In this document: positions 43,900-53,206 of the stretch, in pieces | Layout of the letters: the number at the start of each line of letters is the position of its first letter | Numbering within the stretch: the stretch's first letter is position 1 | Source of the DNA: Hymenobacter negativus | Lineage (GTDB): Bacteria > Bacteroidota > Bacteroidia > Cytophagales > Hymenobacteraceae | NCBI RefSeq assembly: GCF_017571495.1 | Contig: NZ_JAGETZ010000012.1 | Location: 62,001-126,000, forward strand | DNA: 64,000 nt | Reading direction: 5' to 3' | Notes under the pieces: generated by a model | The model's database searches: none | Told to the model about the DNA's origin: nothing | Seen by the model: the letters and a program-made list of their open reading frames with translations, nothing else | Made by a program: the position numbers and the translations under genes

Positions 43900-44526
43900 A
43901 TGTATTCTCCCGCCGTGGCCGGCGCGCGGCACCTGCCATTTGCGCTCATCTGCTCCCGATTGGTCATCGGCCTCGCACTGGTGTTGCTGGCGTGGGTGGG
44001 CGTGGCGCATTTCGCCGCCCTTGCTGTGATGCTGATAACGGTGGGCTTGCTCACCGATATTTTCGACGGTATCATTGCCCGGCAGCTGGGTGTTTCGTCC
44101 GAAAAGCTGCGTCGGCTGGATTCCACTGTTGACCAGTTTTTCTGGGCCGCCGTGGTGGGCGCTGCCTACCTGGCCTGCCCTGGTTTCTTCGTCCGCCATG
44201 CCGCCCAGCTCCTGACCCTGCTGGCCCTCGAAGGCTTCACCTACGCCGTATGCTTTCTCAGGTTCCGCAAGGAAATTGCCACGCACTCCTGGGCGGCCAA
44301 GGCGTGGGTACTGGTATCGTTTGCCGCGCTCATTCAGCTCGTCAGCACCTGTGATTCGCGGCTGTTGTTTGCCGCCTCCTTTTACCTGGGAGTCCTTAGC
44401 CGGCTTGAAATAGTGGGCATCCTGCTGCTGCTACGCAAGTGGACGAGCGACGTGCCAACCTGCTACCACGCGCTGCGCCTGCGGCGCAACAAGCCAATTA
44501 AGCACCACAAACTCTTCAATGAGTAA
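43900..44526 (+). CDS. CDP-alcohol phosphatidyltransferase family protein
   Basis: 208 residues, five to six membrane helices. The signature D-x2-DG-x2-AR...D-x3-D is present as TDIFDGIIARQLG and RLDSTVDQ. The Gly usually found between the AR and the last Asp pair is replaced (Leu/Arg), a modest departure. Members transfer a phosphatidyl or similar group from CDP-diacylglycerol to an alcohol in phospholipid synthesis. The acceptor cannot be told. The basic C-terminus (LRLRRNKPIKHHKLF) should face the cytoplasm. A terminator follows 5 bp after the stop. Confidence 0.85.
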   Translation: MYSPAVAGARHLPFALICSRLVIGLALVLLAWVGVAHFAALAVMLITVGLLTDIFDGIIARQLGVSSEKLRRLDSTVDQFFWAAVVGAAYLACPGFFVRHAAQLLTLLALEGFTYAVCFLRFRKEIATHSWAAKAWVLVSFAALIQLVSTCDSRLLFAASFYLGVLSRLEIVGILLLLRKWTSDVPTCYHALRLRRNKPIKHHKLFNE

Positions 44527-44530
44527 AATA

Positions 44531-44565
44531 AAAAAGGCCATTCCTTGTGCAGGAATGGCCTTTTT
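44531..44565 (+). terminator. Rho-independent terminator after the CDP-alcohol transferase
   Basis: AAAAAGGCCATTCCT pairs with AGGAATGGCCTTTTT around a TGTGC loop. Confidence 0.9.
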
Positions 44566-44736
44566 GCTGTCAAGCATGATTCATTACAATGATTTACTTT
44601 GAAATACAAAGTTCTTCAAAATACATTTGTCGCGTCAGCGGCAGGAAGGTTCTTCTGCCTGCCGCGTTGCCGTTGGGCTGCCTTGAGCACTTGCCTGATT
44701 CTTCACCTTATGCCCGGCCATTGCGCCCTTCCTCTT

Positions 44737-47634
44737 ATGCAAAGCTTACGCAATCCGAAGTGGGTTTTTCTGGTAAATACCGCGCCAGTGGTGTTGCTAA
44801 TGCTGCTATGCTATGGCGAGTTTTCGGTGGTACACACGCTCCTGCCAGCCGCCAGCGTAGCGCAGTGGAAGCTGTATGGGGGAGTGTTGGCGCTGCTTGG
44901 GACCGGGGCCGTGGGCTACGCGGCTGTGCAGGCCGTGCGTCGTGAGCCACTGGGTGCCTGGTACAGCGTGGGCATGCTGCTGGCGTACAGCCTGTGGCTC
45001 TGCCTGCTCACCACCAATGAGCGGGAGCTTTTGCCCTGGGGCGCGGTGCCCCGCTGGATGCTGCCGACCGACCCCTTGCTCATGGCCTGGACCTTTCTGA
45101 TGCCCACGCTGGCGCATGCGCTGCTGGCGCTGGTGGCCAGGTTCACGCCCGACGACCGGCCCCACAATGCGGCTCCGAATATTCTACTGGCCGTGGTGAC
45201 GCCACTCGTGTGGTGGGTGGTTTTTCTGATATTGAGCACGTTTGAGCGAGGCTTTAGCAACAGTGAAATTCCCTCTTGGCTGCGGGAGGCTGGGACAGTG
45301 CTTTTTGTAGCTGCGTTGGTAGCCGGCACCCTTAGCTTCTTCTTTTTTCTGGTGCGGGCACTGTTCATCATTACGCAGCGTCGGGGTGGGTTCTGGTCTG
45401 AAACCAGCCTGATTTGGAAGGTCGTCATTACCATCTTGCTGCCACTGCTGGGCCTGGGTGTGAATAATGGCCTGTTTTTCGGGCAGGGTTTTCGAAATGA
45501 AAGCGGCATTTTTGGCAATTTCAGCAGCCCGTGGTTTTACCTTTTGGCGGTGCTGAACGGCGCGTTGCTGTGTGTGCCGGATAGCGCCCGGCCGCTGCCG
45601 CGCCTGCTCCAGTTGCTGGGGCGTAGCGCCTTGTTCGGCTACACGTTCTATTTTTTTCTGGTTTTCCTGCCGTTTCTGCCGCTGTCCATTCCGGCCATTA
45701 TTCTGATTGGAACGGGCTTTCTGCTGCTGGCTCCCACCTTGCTGTTTGTGGTGCACGTGCGCCAGCTCAGCGAGGACGTGACCGTGCTCCGGGTGCTCTA
45801 CTCGAATACAGTAGCGGTGGCCGTGCTACTGGTGGGGCTGGCGGTTATGCCGCTGGTTGTTACCGTCGACTACTGGCATCGTCGGCAGGTGCTGCACGAA
45901 GCGCTGGCCTACGTCTACACGCCAGATTATGCCAAATCCAGCCGCCTCGATGCGCCCGCGCTAGCCCGTACCCTAGCCATTATCCGGCAGAATAAGAGCC
46001 GCAACTCGGACTTTTTATTTGGCTCACACCTGCCGTACCTGTCCACGTATTTCAACTGGCTGGTGCTTGATAACCTGATGCTATCCGAAAGTAAGCTCGA
46101 TGACCTCGACCGCATTTTTGCCGGTACCGACGGACCAGTAGGTGAAACGGCCGCGCCCACCGCAACATTGGCCAACGACCGTGGCCCGGCCCTGCGCGAC
46201 CTCCATACCAGCAGCCACTACGATGCCCGCCAGCAAGCCTGGGTGAGCTGGGTGAAGCTGGAAGTGGCCAACCGCGACTCCACGGCTGCCAACCAGGAAT
46301 ACCACACCGCCATTGCGCTGCCGCCCGGCTGCTGGGTAAGCGACTATTCCCTCACCATTGGGAACCGGGAGGAGCGGGGTATCCTGGCTGAAAAGCGCGC
46401 CGCCAGCTGGGTTTTTGCCCAAATCGTCAACGAAAACAGCAGCCGCGACCCCGGCCTGCTCGCCTACCGGGGCCCCAACGACCTCGACCTGCGCGTGTAC
46501 CCCGTGATGGGCCAGGAGCCCCGCCGCACCAGCATCCAACTGCTGCACAAGGAGCCCTGCACCCTCACCATCGACGGCCACTCCGTCACGCTGGGCGACA
46601 GCACCACCGCACCGCCCGTGGCCACGCCCGTCGCCACAGCCGATAGCGGCGTGGTATACCTCAGTTCTTTGGCCAAGCAGCAGCTGCCCCTGGTGCAGCG
46701 CCGGCCCTACTACCACTTCCTGATTGACGCTTCGGCCAAAGGTGCTGCGCACCTAGCCGACTTCAAGCAGCGGGTGGCGCAGCAACTGGCCCAGCCGCTG
46801 CCCAATGCCACGCCGGCTCGCTTCAGCTTGGTCAATGCCTACGCTACGCCGGTGCCCGCTGGCGGAAACTGGGCCGAGCAGTTCCTCCAGCAGCCGGCGG
46901 ATGGCGGATTTTTTCTTACGGGCGGCATTCGGCGGGCCTTGTTTGAGGCCCAGCAAAAGCCCACGCCCACCTATCCCGTGCTGGTAGTGGTGACCAATAA
47001 CCTGGATAATGCCGTGCTGGACGACGACTTTGAGGACTTCAGTAGTGCGTACCCGGAGAGTGACGTTTTCTACGTGCTGGGTCCCGATGGCCAGTTGGCC
47101 GCGCATTCGCTCCGCCACCAGCCCCGTCGGGTGCTGGGTAGCGCGCCCGTTCCCGGCACGCCTGCGCCCGTCCGCGCCTGGCCCGACGCCGCGCACCCCC
47201 GCGCCTACCTGCCCTCAGCAGCGGTAGCCGATGTGGTACTGGGCCAGCCCCAGGCCGTGCCCTCCGCCGAAACCACGCCGCCTAGCCCCTGGCTCACGGG
47301 CCTGCTATTGCGCGGCTACAGCCAGTGGCAAAGCTTCCACCCCGAAACAGCGGAGCGCGAGCGGGTACCTTTCGTAAAAGCCAGCTTTCGGGCGGGCATT
47401 CTCACACCCTTCACGTCCTTCTTGGCCCTGGAAAATGACGCGCAGAAAGCGGCCCTGCACCGCAAGCAGGACGAAACCCTGGCCGCTAATGCCTCGCTCG
47501 ATACCCTGGAAAAGGAAAACCCTGGCGCGACGGCTATTCCCATCGACAATGGCGCCTTGCTTCTGCTCGTGGCCGGAGTGCTGCTGGCCGGCTGGCAATT
47601 GCGCCGCATGCGAATGGCTGCATCAGTGAGGTAG
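44737..47634 (+). CDS. Large VIT-domain membrane protein, MSEP-CTERM / exosortase-associated type
   Basis: 965 residues from Met at 44737 (MQSLRNPKWVFLVNTAPVVL), the characteristic opening of the MSEP-CTERM/exosortase-linked family. About ten membrane helices fill residues 1-400. A periplasmic VIT-like domain (about 515-650, ALPPGCWVSDYSLTIGNREERG) and a von Willebrand-like region follow. The C-terminus has a single hydrophobic helix (GALLLLVAGVLLAGWQL) ending in a basic tail RRMRMAASVR, like an exosortase sorting signal. No MSEP tetrapeptide is seen and no exosortase gene lies in this window. The function is unknown; an envelope-assembly role is inferred. Confidence 0.75.
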   Translation: MQSLRNPKWVFLVNTAPVVLLMLLCYGEFSVVHTLLPAASVAQWKLYGGVLALLGTGAVGYAAVQAVRREPLGAWYSVGMLLAYSLWLCLLTTNERELLPWGAVPRWMLPTDPLLMAWTFLMPTLAHALLALVARFTPDDRPHNAAPNILLAVVTPLVWWVVFLILSTFERGFSNSEIPSWLREAGTVLFVAALVAGTLSFFFFLVRALFIITQRRGGFWSETSLIWKVVITILLPLLGLGVNNGLFFGQGFRNESGIFGNFSSPWFYLLAVLNGALLCVPDSARPLPRLLQLLGRSALFGYTFYFFLVFLPFLPLSIPAIILIGTGFLLLAPTLLFVVHVRQLSEDVTVLRVLYSNTVAVAVLLVGLAVMPLVVTVDYWHRRQVLHEALAYVYTPDYAKSSRLDAPALARTLAIIRQNKSRNSDFLFGSHLPYLSTYFNWLVLDNLMLSESKLDDLDRIFAGTDGPVGETAAPTATLANDRGPALRDLHTSSHYDARQQAWVSWVKLEVANRDSTAANQEYHTAIALPPGCWVSDYSLTIGNREERGILAEKRAASWVFAQIVNENSSRDPGLLAYRGPNDLDLRVYPVMGQEPRRTSIQLLHKEPCTLTIDGHSVTLGDSTTAPPVATPVATADSGVVYLSSLAKQQLPLVQRRPYYHFLIDASAKGAAHLADFKQRVAQQLAQPLPNATPARFSLVNAYATPVPAGGNWAEQFLQQPADGGFFLTGGIRRALFEAQQKPTPTYPVLVVVTNNLDNAVLDDDFEDFSSAYPESDVFYVLGPDGQLAAHSLRHQPRRVLGSAPVPGTPAPVRAWPDAAHPRAYLPSAAVADVVLGQPQAVPSAETTPPSPWLTGLLLRGYSQWQSFHPETAERERVPFVKASFRAGILTPFTSFLALENDAQKAALHRKQDETLAANASLDTLEKENPGATAIPIDNGALLLLVAGVLLAGWQLRRMRMAASVR

Positions 47635-47781
47635 TATTGCTGGCATGGGATAGTTATTCATAGTCTTGTTATTTAAATAATATGGTTTATGATATATATT
47701 TGAAGGAAATTTGCTGATTAGAAAAACTAAGTCGAATGAAGCTGCTCGTCTATTAGCACTCATTTAACCTGCTACACGCAT

Positions 47782-48411
47782 ATGAAAAAGGTATTTACCC
47801 TCTTCCTATTAGGCCTGCTAATGGCCGCCTCGCCCGCTTGGGCCCAGAGAAAATCGACTAAATCACGCTCGGCAAAGCTGGCTGCCTCCCGGGCCACTCA
47901 GGAAAAATCCGAACGCACCCGGCGGGCCGAAGCCGCTGCGAAACTGTCGGCCGCTATGCCCATATCCGATGGTCCTGAGGCCGCCGAGTTAATGCGCATC
48001 GAAGAAGCCTGGGCGCAGGCCACCATCCGCAACGATGCCGAAACCATTACCCACCTGCTGGCCGATGAATACGTAGCAGTTAACTCGCAGGGAATGGTGA
48101 CCAGCAAAGCCGATGTGCTGGCCGCCATTGCCAACGATGAAGTCAAGTGCGACATCAACAAGCCCTTCGAATACATTGTGCGGGTGTACAACAACTCGGG
48201 CCTAGTGGTGCACAACACCAGCTTCCGGGGCCGCCTGAACGGCAACATCACCAGCGGTGAGTACCGCACCATGCACATGTATGTGAAGCGCAACGGCAAG
48301 TGGCTGGTGGTAGCTAATCAGACCACCTTCGTGGTACCGGAACGCATAACGCTGGTATCGAAAGATGACAACCGTAAGCGCAAGCGGAACAAAGAGGTAG
48401 CCGGACAATAA
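47782..48411 (+). CDS. Exported NTF2-like (DUF4440/SnoaL-type) protein
   Basis: 209 residues with a signal peptide (VFTLFLLGLLMAASPAWAQ), a Lys/Arg-Ser-rich linker (RKSTKSRSAKLAAS) and an NTF2-like fold about 65-190: MRIEEAWAQATIRNDAETI, LADEYVAVNSQGMVTSKADV and MYVKRNGKWLVVANQTT. Such domains bind small ligands or act as enzymes; no catalytic pair is certain. The C-terminus is very basic (DDNRKRKRNKE). It is monocistronic with a strong terminator. Confidence 0.85.
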   Translation: MKKVFTLFLLGLLMAASPAWAQRKSTKSRSAKLAASRATQEKSERTRRAEAAAKLSAAMPISDGPEAAELMRIEEAWAQATIRNDAETITHLLADEYVAVNSQGMVTSKADVLAAIANDEVKCDINKPFEYIVRVYNNSGLVVHNTSFRGRLNGNITSGEYRTMHMYVKRNGKWLVVANQTTFVVPERITLVSKDDNRKRKRNKEVAGQ

Positions 48412-48446
48412 CCGCCCGGAGCGTAAGCTACAGCTGGCCAGAAAAC

Positions 48447-48482
48447 AAAAAAGACGGCTCCCATATGGGAGCCGTCTTTTTA
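48447..48482. terminator. Bidirectional terminator between convergent genes
   Basis: AAAGACGGCTCCC pairs perfectly with GGGAGCCGTCTTT around ATAT, with A- and T-runs on both sides. It serves the NTF2-like gene and the leftward phospholipase D-like gene. Confidence 0.92.
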
Positions 48483-48502
48483 TTGGCAGTAAGCGGGGTG
48501 AA

Positions 48503-50881
48503 TTATTGCACCACCACGCGGCCTACCTGCGTCGACTCGGGCGTGGTTACCTGTACCATGTACAGGCCCGATTTCAGCGAGGTGGCGTTGACGCTTAGGT
48601 CGGCGCCGGTCAGGGGCTGGGTTTGGGTCAGGACCACACGGCCGGTCACGTCGCGCAGCACGATGGTGGCCGTGCGGGCGTTAGTGCTGGCCAGGTGCAA
48701 CTGGAAGCTGCTGCTGGCAGGGTTAGGGTATACCTGCATGGTGCTGGTTTGCACCGTGCCGTTTTGGGTGGCCAGTACGAGGCGGCAAACAGTTACGCCG
48801 CTCACGTTCTGCTCGGCAATGCGGGCGGCGTACTCCTGATAGTAGCGGTTGGTGATGCGGGCATCGTGCACTACAAGGGTGTTTTCGTCGTTTTCGGTAT
48901 CAGCCGAAAGCGTCCAGTTGTGCGAGCCTACGAATACCGTGGGGTCCGATTGGCTGGCGCCAGCGTCCACAATCAGGGTTTTGTGGTGCATGATGCCGAA
49001 GCCAGCATTAGTGCGCTTGATGAGCAAGCGGTTGCCCATGCCGGCCTGCATGAGGCGGAACGAGTAGCCGGCTGTGCCGCTGGTGTCGTTCACGAGGCCG
49101 TCGGAGCAGGAACTGATGCCGCGCTGGGTAATCTGGGCGGCAATGGCGCGGGCTAGGTCGGCGCGGGTGATGAGCATGGACTCGAAATGCAGGTCGTTAT
49201 CGGCCGAGGCAATGGCCGTGAGCAGGCGACCGTTCACGTTGTCGGTGGGCGAGAAGTACGACTCCACCGATTTGCCGCCGATGTTCAGGAAGTGAGGCGT
49301 ATTGTCGGTTTTGCGCGAGCCGAACAGGGTGGTGCCGGGCGTGGCCGTGCTGGAGCCCCACATTTCCTCAAACTCGACGGTATACACGCGGGCCAAAGAC
49401 TGGTCCTGAACGGCGATGACGTTGTTGCGGTCGGTGGTGAGTTGGGCAGCGGTCCAGTTCATGGAGCCCGTCCACACCCACGGCACATTGGGGTTGGTGC
49501 TGTTGGCATCCACAATCACAAATTTGTTGTGCATGATGCTGCTGGTGGTGCTACCAGCCGTGTTGGGACGCGAGATACGGCGAATGCCAGCATTCAGGCT
49601 GTTGATGCTCACGTTGGCATTGTCGTCTTCGTAAATCACGCGCACCTGCACGCCGCGGGCAAAAGCGGCATTCACAGCGTTGAGAATAGTCGCATTATTC
49701 CAGTTGTAGATGGCAATATCCAGCGTCTGGGTAGCGCGGTTGATGTAGCGCACCAGCGTATCCGGTGCTGCGCCGTTGAGCATGGTCACGGCCGTGTTGC
49801 CAGGCAGCGCCAGCGACGCATCGACCGTATTATTAAAGAAGTTCTTGATGACGCCCGACGATAGCGAAGCCGTCACCATGGGCACCACGCGCGACTCCGA
49901 GCGGCCCACGCTATTGACTGAAACGGCCTGCACGTAGTAGATGGTGGCCGGCGTAAGGCCCGTGAGCACTTGGGTGTGGGCCGTGGTGTTAGCCGTGTTG
50001 CCCGCCACAGTGGTGAAGCCGCTAGTAGGCGACTGCGAGAACGAGAGCTGCGTATTGCCCGTGTTTTGGGTGGTAAAATTGACCGTGAGGCTGGTCGTGG
50101 TGATATTCGTCGGAACTGGGTTGGTAATCACGTTGGGCGTGAGGCCCTGAATAAAGTCGCTGTACTTGCGGTTGAGTAGCTGGTAGCCTCCGGTGGTAGA
50201 GCTGGCCGAAGTCGAAAACTGGCTGATGATGCCCACGGCGTCGAACGTGCCCGAAGGGCTGGGCTTGTTGGCCAGACCATCCGCCCCAGTCGAGTTGGCA
50301 GGCACGTAGGTCAGGTACGTGCAGTTGCCGTTGAGGCGATAAGACGCGCCGGTAGTGAAGGCCGTCACCGGCGTGCCCGGCGTGGAGCAGGCCGTGGGGT
50401 TGGTGGTCATCGAGGTCAGGCCGTTGATGCGCACCAATTGACCCTCGTATTGCTCGGCGAAAGCGCTTGCCGCGTTGGCCGCCGTGAACACCACCGGTGC
50501 GGGCAATGGCCGGTTGCCGGCCAGCACGGTGAGTGAGGTAATGGGGTCGACTTCGAGTAGGCCGCGGTACATTTTCAGGCCGCCCGTCACCTCAATGCTG
50601 TCGCCGGGTACCAGCGGCGATACCAGCGCCCCCGAGGCCCCGCCCGTGCTGTACACACCAATGCCAGCCGTGCCGTCCTGAATGTAGCGGATAATGCTGA
50701 CCGAGGAGCCCAACTCAGCACCGTTGGTCACGATGCCGCGCACCGTCACCGTGGGACCTTGCGTGTTGTTGGTGGTAGGGGCCATGGCCCGCGCCGCCGC
50801 GATGGTAATAGCAGTTTGGGCCGAAGCGGTGTGCCAGGAAGTGGCCGCCGCCAGCAACGCCAGCAGAGTAAATTTCTTCAT
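48503..50881 (-). CDS. Secreted double-HKD phospholipase D-like protein with T9SS tail
   Basis: 792 residues. A signal peptide (ends TASAQ) leads a DUF5689/OB-like domain (about 20-245), then an FN3 domain (about 255-345, TPATIYYVQAVSVNSVG). Two phospholipase D domains follow with intact HKD motifs, MHNKFVIVDANS and MHHKTLIVDAGAS, plus GSMNW and GSHNW signatures. The C-terminal about 75 residues (VYPNPASSSFQLHL, ending VGRVVVQ) are a type IX secretion sorting domain. It would cleave phosphodiesters, either phospholipids or nucleic acids, outside the cell. A truncated paralogue lies immediately upstream on the same strand. Confidence 0.9.
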   Translation of the reverse strand: MKKFTLLALLAAATSWHTASAQTAITIAAARAMAPTTNNTQGPTVTVRGIVTNGAELGSSVSIIRYIQDGTAGIGVYSTGGASGALVSPLVPGDSIEVTGGLKMYRGLLEVDPITSLTVLAGNRPLPAPVVFTAANAASAFAEQYEGQLVRINGLTSMTTNPTACSTPGTPVTAFTTGASYRLNGNCTYLTYVPANSTGADGLANKPSPSGTFDAVGIISQFSTSASSTTGGYQLLNRKYSDFIQGLTPNVITNPVPTNITTTSLTVNFTTQNTGNTQLSFSQSPTSGFTTVAGNTANTTAHTQVLTGLTPATIYYVQAVSVNSVGRSESRVVPMVTASLSSGVIKNFFNNTVDASLALPGNTAVTMLNGAAPDTLVRYINRATQTLDIAIYNWNNATILNAVNAAFARGVQVRVIYEDDNANVSINSLNAGIRRISRPNTAGSTTSSIMHNKFVIVDANSTNPNVPWVWTGSMNWTAAQLTTDRNNVIAVQDQSLARVYTVEFEEMWGSSTATPGTTLFGSRKTDNTPHFLNIGGKSVESYFSPTDNVNGRLLTAIASADNDLHFESMLITRADLARAIAAQITQRGISSCSDGLVNDTSGTAGYSFRLMQAGMGNRLLIKRTNAGFGIMHHKTLIVDAGASQSDPTVFVGSHNWTLSADTENDENTLVVHDARITNRYYQEYAARIAEQNVSGVTVCRLVLATQNGTVQTSTMQVYPNPASSSFQLHLASTNARTATIVLRDVTGRVVLTQTQPLTGADLSVNATSLKSGLYMVQVTTPESTQVGRVVVQ

Positions 50882-51002
50882 GAAAAAAACAGGTTTACGA
50901 AACGGTTATTTTTTAAAGATTCGGCGGTAGACGGAAATACAAAGATGCTGAATTTCAGTCAAACGAACCCTCGGAAAGTATTAGCCGTTCCGTCGCACCG
51001 TG

Positions 51003-52010
51003 TTAATTTTTTGTGCCGATGCGCCCACGCTTGCCGTTGGCTGTGATGAACGGAACCGGCGTCGCGGTTTCAGTACCCGCCGCATTGCGCGAGCTAACTT
51101 CCACATAGTAAGTGGTGCCCGGAATCAGGTCGTCGAGGGTGAGGCTGTGGTGCGTGGTTTGGGTGGGGTCGAGGCGAACTTCTTTCAGTTGCTTCGCATC
51201 GAGACCAAAGCGAATGCGGGTGTCGCCGGGGTTGAGGGTGGAGTACACCACTGTGAAGCCCGTGGCGCTCACATTCACCGGCACCGGCTCTTCGGTGAGG
51301 CGGGGCAGGCCGCCACCGCGCACGAAGTCGGATGCCAGGCGGGGCAGTAGCTGATAGCCGCCGGTGCCCCCCGGTGAATACTGGCTCATGATGCCGCGCA
51401 CGTCGAACGGCTCACCAGTGGGTACCACGGTACCCACCAGACCATCGGTACCGGTGCTGGCCATGCCCACACGCACCAGCACGCCCGGCTGGCCATCGAG
51501 CAGGTAGTTGGCGTTGCCAGTTAGGGCACCGGCCGGCGTACCCGCTGGGGTGAGCAGCCGCGTGGCACCCGTGATTTCCAGCAGGCGGCCTTCGTTGGCC
51601 TCCGCGTACGCCTCTGAGGCTTGGGTGGTGGGCACGCGCACGGCCCGTAGCCGCCGGCCACCGGCCAGCTTGTGAAACGAAACAATGGGGTCCATTTCGA
51701 GCAGGCCGTTGTAGCTCTTCAACTGGCCCGTGACCTGAATGCTGTCGCCGGCCTGCAAGGCGCCGTAGCCCGCCAGCTTGGCGGGCTGGGCGTAGAGGGC
51801 GAGGCCCGCTTCGGCGTCCTGCACGTAGCGGATATTACCCATTTCAGCCCCATTCAGCACTACGGCCCGTACCGTGACGGTGCTGCCGACGCCCTGTGCC
51901 CGGGCCGCTTTCACAGTGAGAACAGGGGGCGCGGCCGCATTGGATAGGGGAGTAGTGCTGGCCGTTGATGCCCCGATAAGCAGAACCGATAAGAATACGT
52001 TTGCTAGCAT
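51003..52010 (-). CDS. Secreted DUF5689/OB-like plus FN3 protein, paralogue of the PLD-like gene's N-terminus
   Basis: 335 residues with a signal-like start (MLANVFLSVLLIGASTAS). It matches the first half of the neighbouring phospholipase D-like protein step for step: VTVRAVVLNGAEMGNIRYVQD against VTVRGIVTNGAELG...IRYIQD, then GLLEMDPIVSFHKLAGGRRL and an FN3 unit (PGTTYYVEVSSRNAAG). It ends after FN3, with no HKD motifs and no T9SS tail. It may be a nucleic-acid or sugar-binding partner, or a truncated duplicate that is still secreted. Confidence 0.8.
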   Translation of the reverse strand: MLANVFLSVLLIGASTASTTPLSNAAAPPVLTVKAARAQGVGSTVTVRAVVLNGAEMGNIRYVQDAEAGLALYAQPAKLAGYGALQAGDSIQVTGQLKSYNGLLEMDPIVSFHKLAGGRRLRAVRVPTTQASEAYAEANEGRLLEITGATRLLTPAGTPAGALTGNANYLLDGQPGVLVRVGMASTGTDGLVGTVVPTGEPFDVRGIMSQYSPGGTGGYQLLPRLASDFVRGGGLPRLTEEPVPVNVSATGFTVVYSTLNPGDTRIRFGLDAKQLKEVRLDPTQTTHHSLTLDDLIPGTTYYVEVSSRNAAGTETATPVPFITANGKRGRIGTKN

Positions 52011-52129
52011 AGTAAATTGAAATATAAGCAGACCAGAGAAAACCGGCTTCTACAAAGTTGCTAACAAATTCGGTATTCTTCTGCTTAGATTCGAGGGATT
52101 AGCTACTCTGTGAAGCGAGTGCTATGTAA

Positions 52130-53167
52130 TCACAAAATATTAACTTCCGGGTGTAGCTCGATGCCAAACTGCTGACGTACGGAGGAGATTATTTCCTCGG
52201 CCAGCTGGCGGACTTCGCTGCCGGTGGCGCCACCATGGTTCACCAGCACGAGGGCTTGGCGGGCGTGCACGCCGTGGGTGCCGCCGTCGGGGCCGCGTCG
52301 CAGGCCCTTCCAGCCGGCGCGCTCGATGAGCCAGCCGGCGGGCACTTTCACGCCGCCGAGCACGGGATACCCGGGCAGCTCGGGGTACTGGCTTTTCAGG
52401 TGGTCGAACTTGGCCTGCGATACCTCGGGGTTCTTGAAGAAAGAGCCGGCATTGCCGATTTCGGCAGGGTCGGGCAACTTGCTGCGCCGGATGTGGATGA
52501 CGGCGCGGCTTACTTCCTGCGGCGTAGGCTCGCCTTCGATGCCCAACTCGGCCAGGGTTTCCGAAATGGCGCCGTAGCGCACATTGGGCTGGGCATGGCG
52601 GTGCAGGCGCAGCACCACGGCGGTGACCACAAACTGGTTTTTGAGCACGTTTTTGAACACACTTTCGCGGTAGCCGAAACCGCATTCGCCCGCCGTGAAC
52701 ACGCGTAGCGCGCCGGTGCTTATTTCGACTGCTTCGAGGTGGTCGAAGGTGTCGCGCAGCTCGGCTCCGTAGGCCCCGATGTTCTGGAGCGGGGCCGCGC
52801 CCACGGTGCCGGGGATGAGAGAGAGGTTTTCAATGCCACTCAGATGCTGGTCGAGGCTGTATTCGACGAGGCCGTGCCAGCTTTCGCCAGCCCCGGCGCG
52901 AAGCAGGGTCGTGTGAGTGTCGTTGTCTTCGGAAATGATTTCGAGGCCACGAATCTCGTTTTTGAGCACTACCCCGTTGAAATCCTGCGTGAACAACAGG
53001 TTGGAGCCGCCACCAAGGATAAGCAGCTTTTCGGCCGACTGCACTTGAGGCAGTTTCAGAAGCTGGCGCAGCTCATCGGCCGAGGCGAAACGGGCAAAAT
53101 AACGGGCCTGCACATCAAGGCCAAAGGTGTTGTAGGGGCGGAGGGGGACGTTTTCTTCGAGGACCAT
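52130..53167 (-). CDS. murB: UDP-N-acetylenolpyruvoylglucosamine reductase
   Basis: 345 residues from Met at 53167 (MVLEENVPLRPYNTFGLDV); an upstream in-frame Met at 53263 would cross the divergent gene. Reduces UDP-GlcNAc-enolpyruvate to UDP-MurNAc with FAD and NADPH. The FAD domain shows LLILGGGSNLLF and LIPGTVGAAPLQNIGAYG; catalytic parts FGYRESVFK and GNAGSFFKNP (Ser proton donor) are present, and it is type I (E. coli-like) by its extra loop. A TACCTTTG -7 element lies 4 bp before the ATG, suggesting a leaderless message. Confidence 0.96.
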   Translation of the reverse strand: MVLEENVPLRPYNTFGLDVQARYFARFASADELRQLLKLPQVQSAEKLLILGGGSNLLFTQDFNGVVLKNEIRGLEIISEDNDTHTTLLRAGAGESWHGLVEYSLDQHLSGIENLSLIPGTVGAAPLQNIGAYGAELRDTFDHLEAVEISTGALRVFTAGECGFGYRESVFKNVLKNQFVVTAVVLRLHRHAQPNVRYGAISETLAELGIEGEPTPQEVSRAVIHIRRSKLPDPAEIGNAGSFFKNPEVSQAKFDHLKSQYPELPGYPVLGGVKVPAGWLIERAGWKGLRRGPDGGTHGVHARQALVLVNHGGATGSEVRQLAEEIISSVRQQFGIELHPEVNIL

Positions 53168-53171
53168 GCCG

Positions 53172-53179
53172 CAAAGGTA
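53172..53179 (-). promoter_or_regulatory. -7 promoter element TACCTTTG of murB
   Basis: A perfect TAnnTTTG match reading leftward, ending 4 bp before the murB ATG, so transcription should start at or very near the start codon. Confidence 0.65.
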
Positions 53180-53194
53180 CCGGTGCCAAACTGG

Positions 53195-53202
53195 TATCTT
53201 TA
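53195..53202 (+). promoter_or_regulatory. -7 promoter element TATCTTTA of kptA
   Basis: One mismatch to TAnnTTTG, ending 4 bp before the kptA ATG and only 15 bp from the murB element; the two promoters are back to back. Confidence 0.55.
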
Positions 53203-53206
53203 GCCA

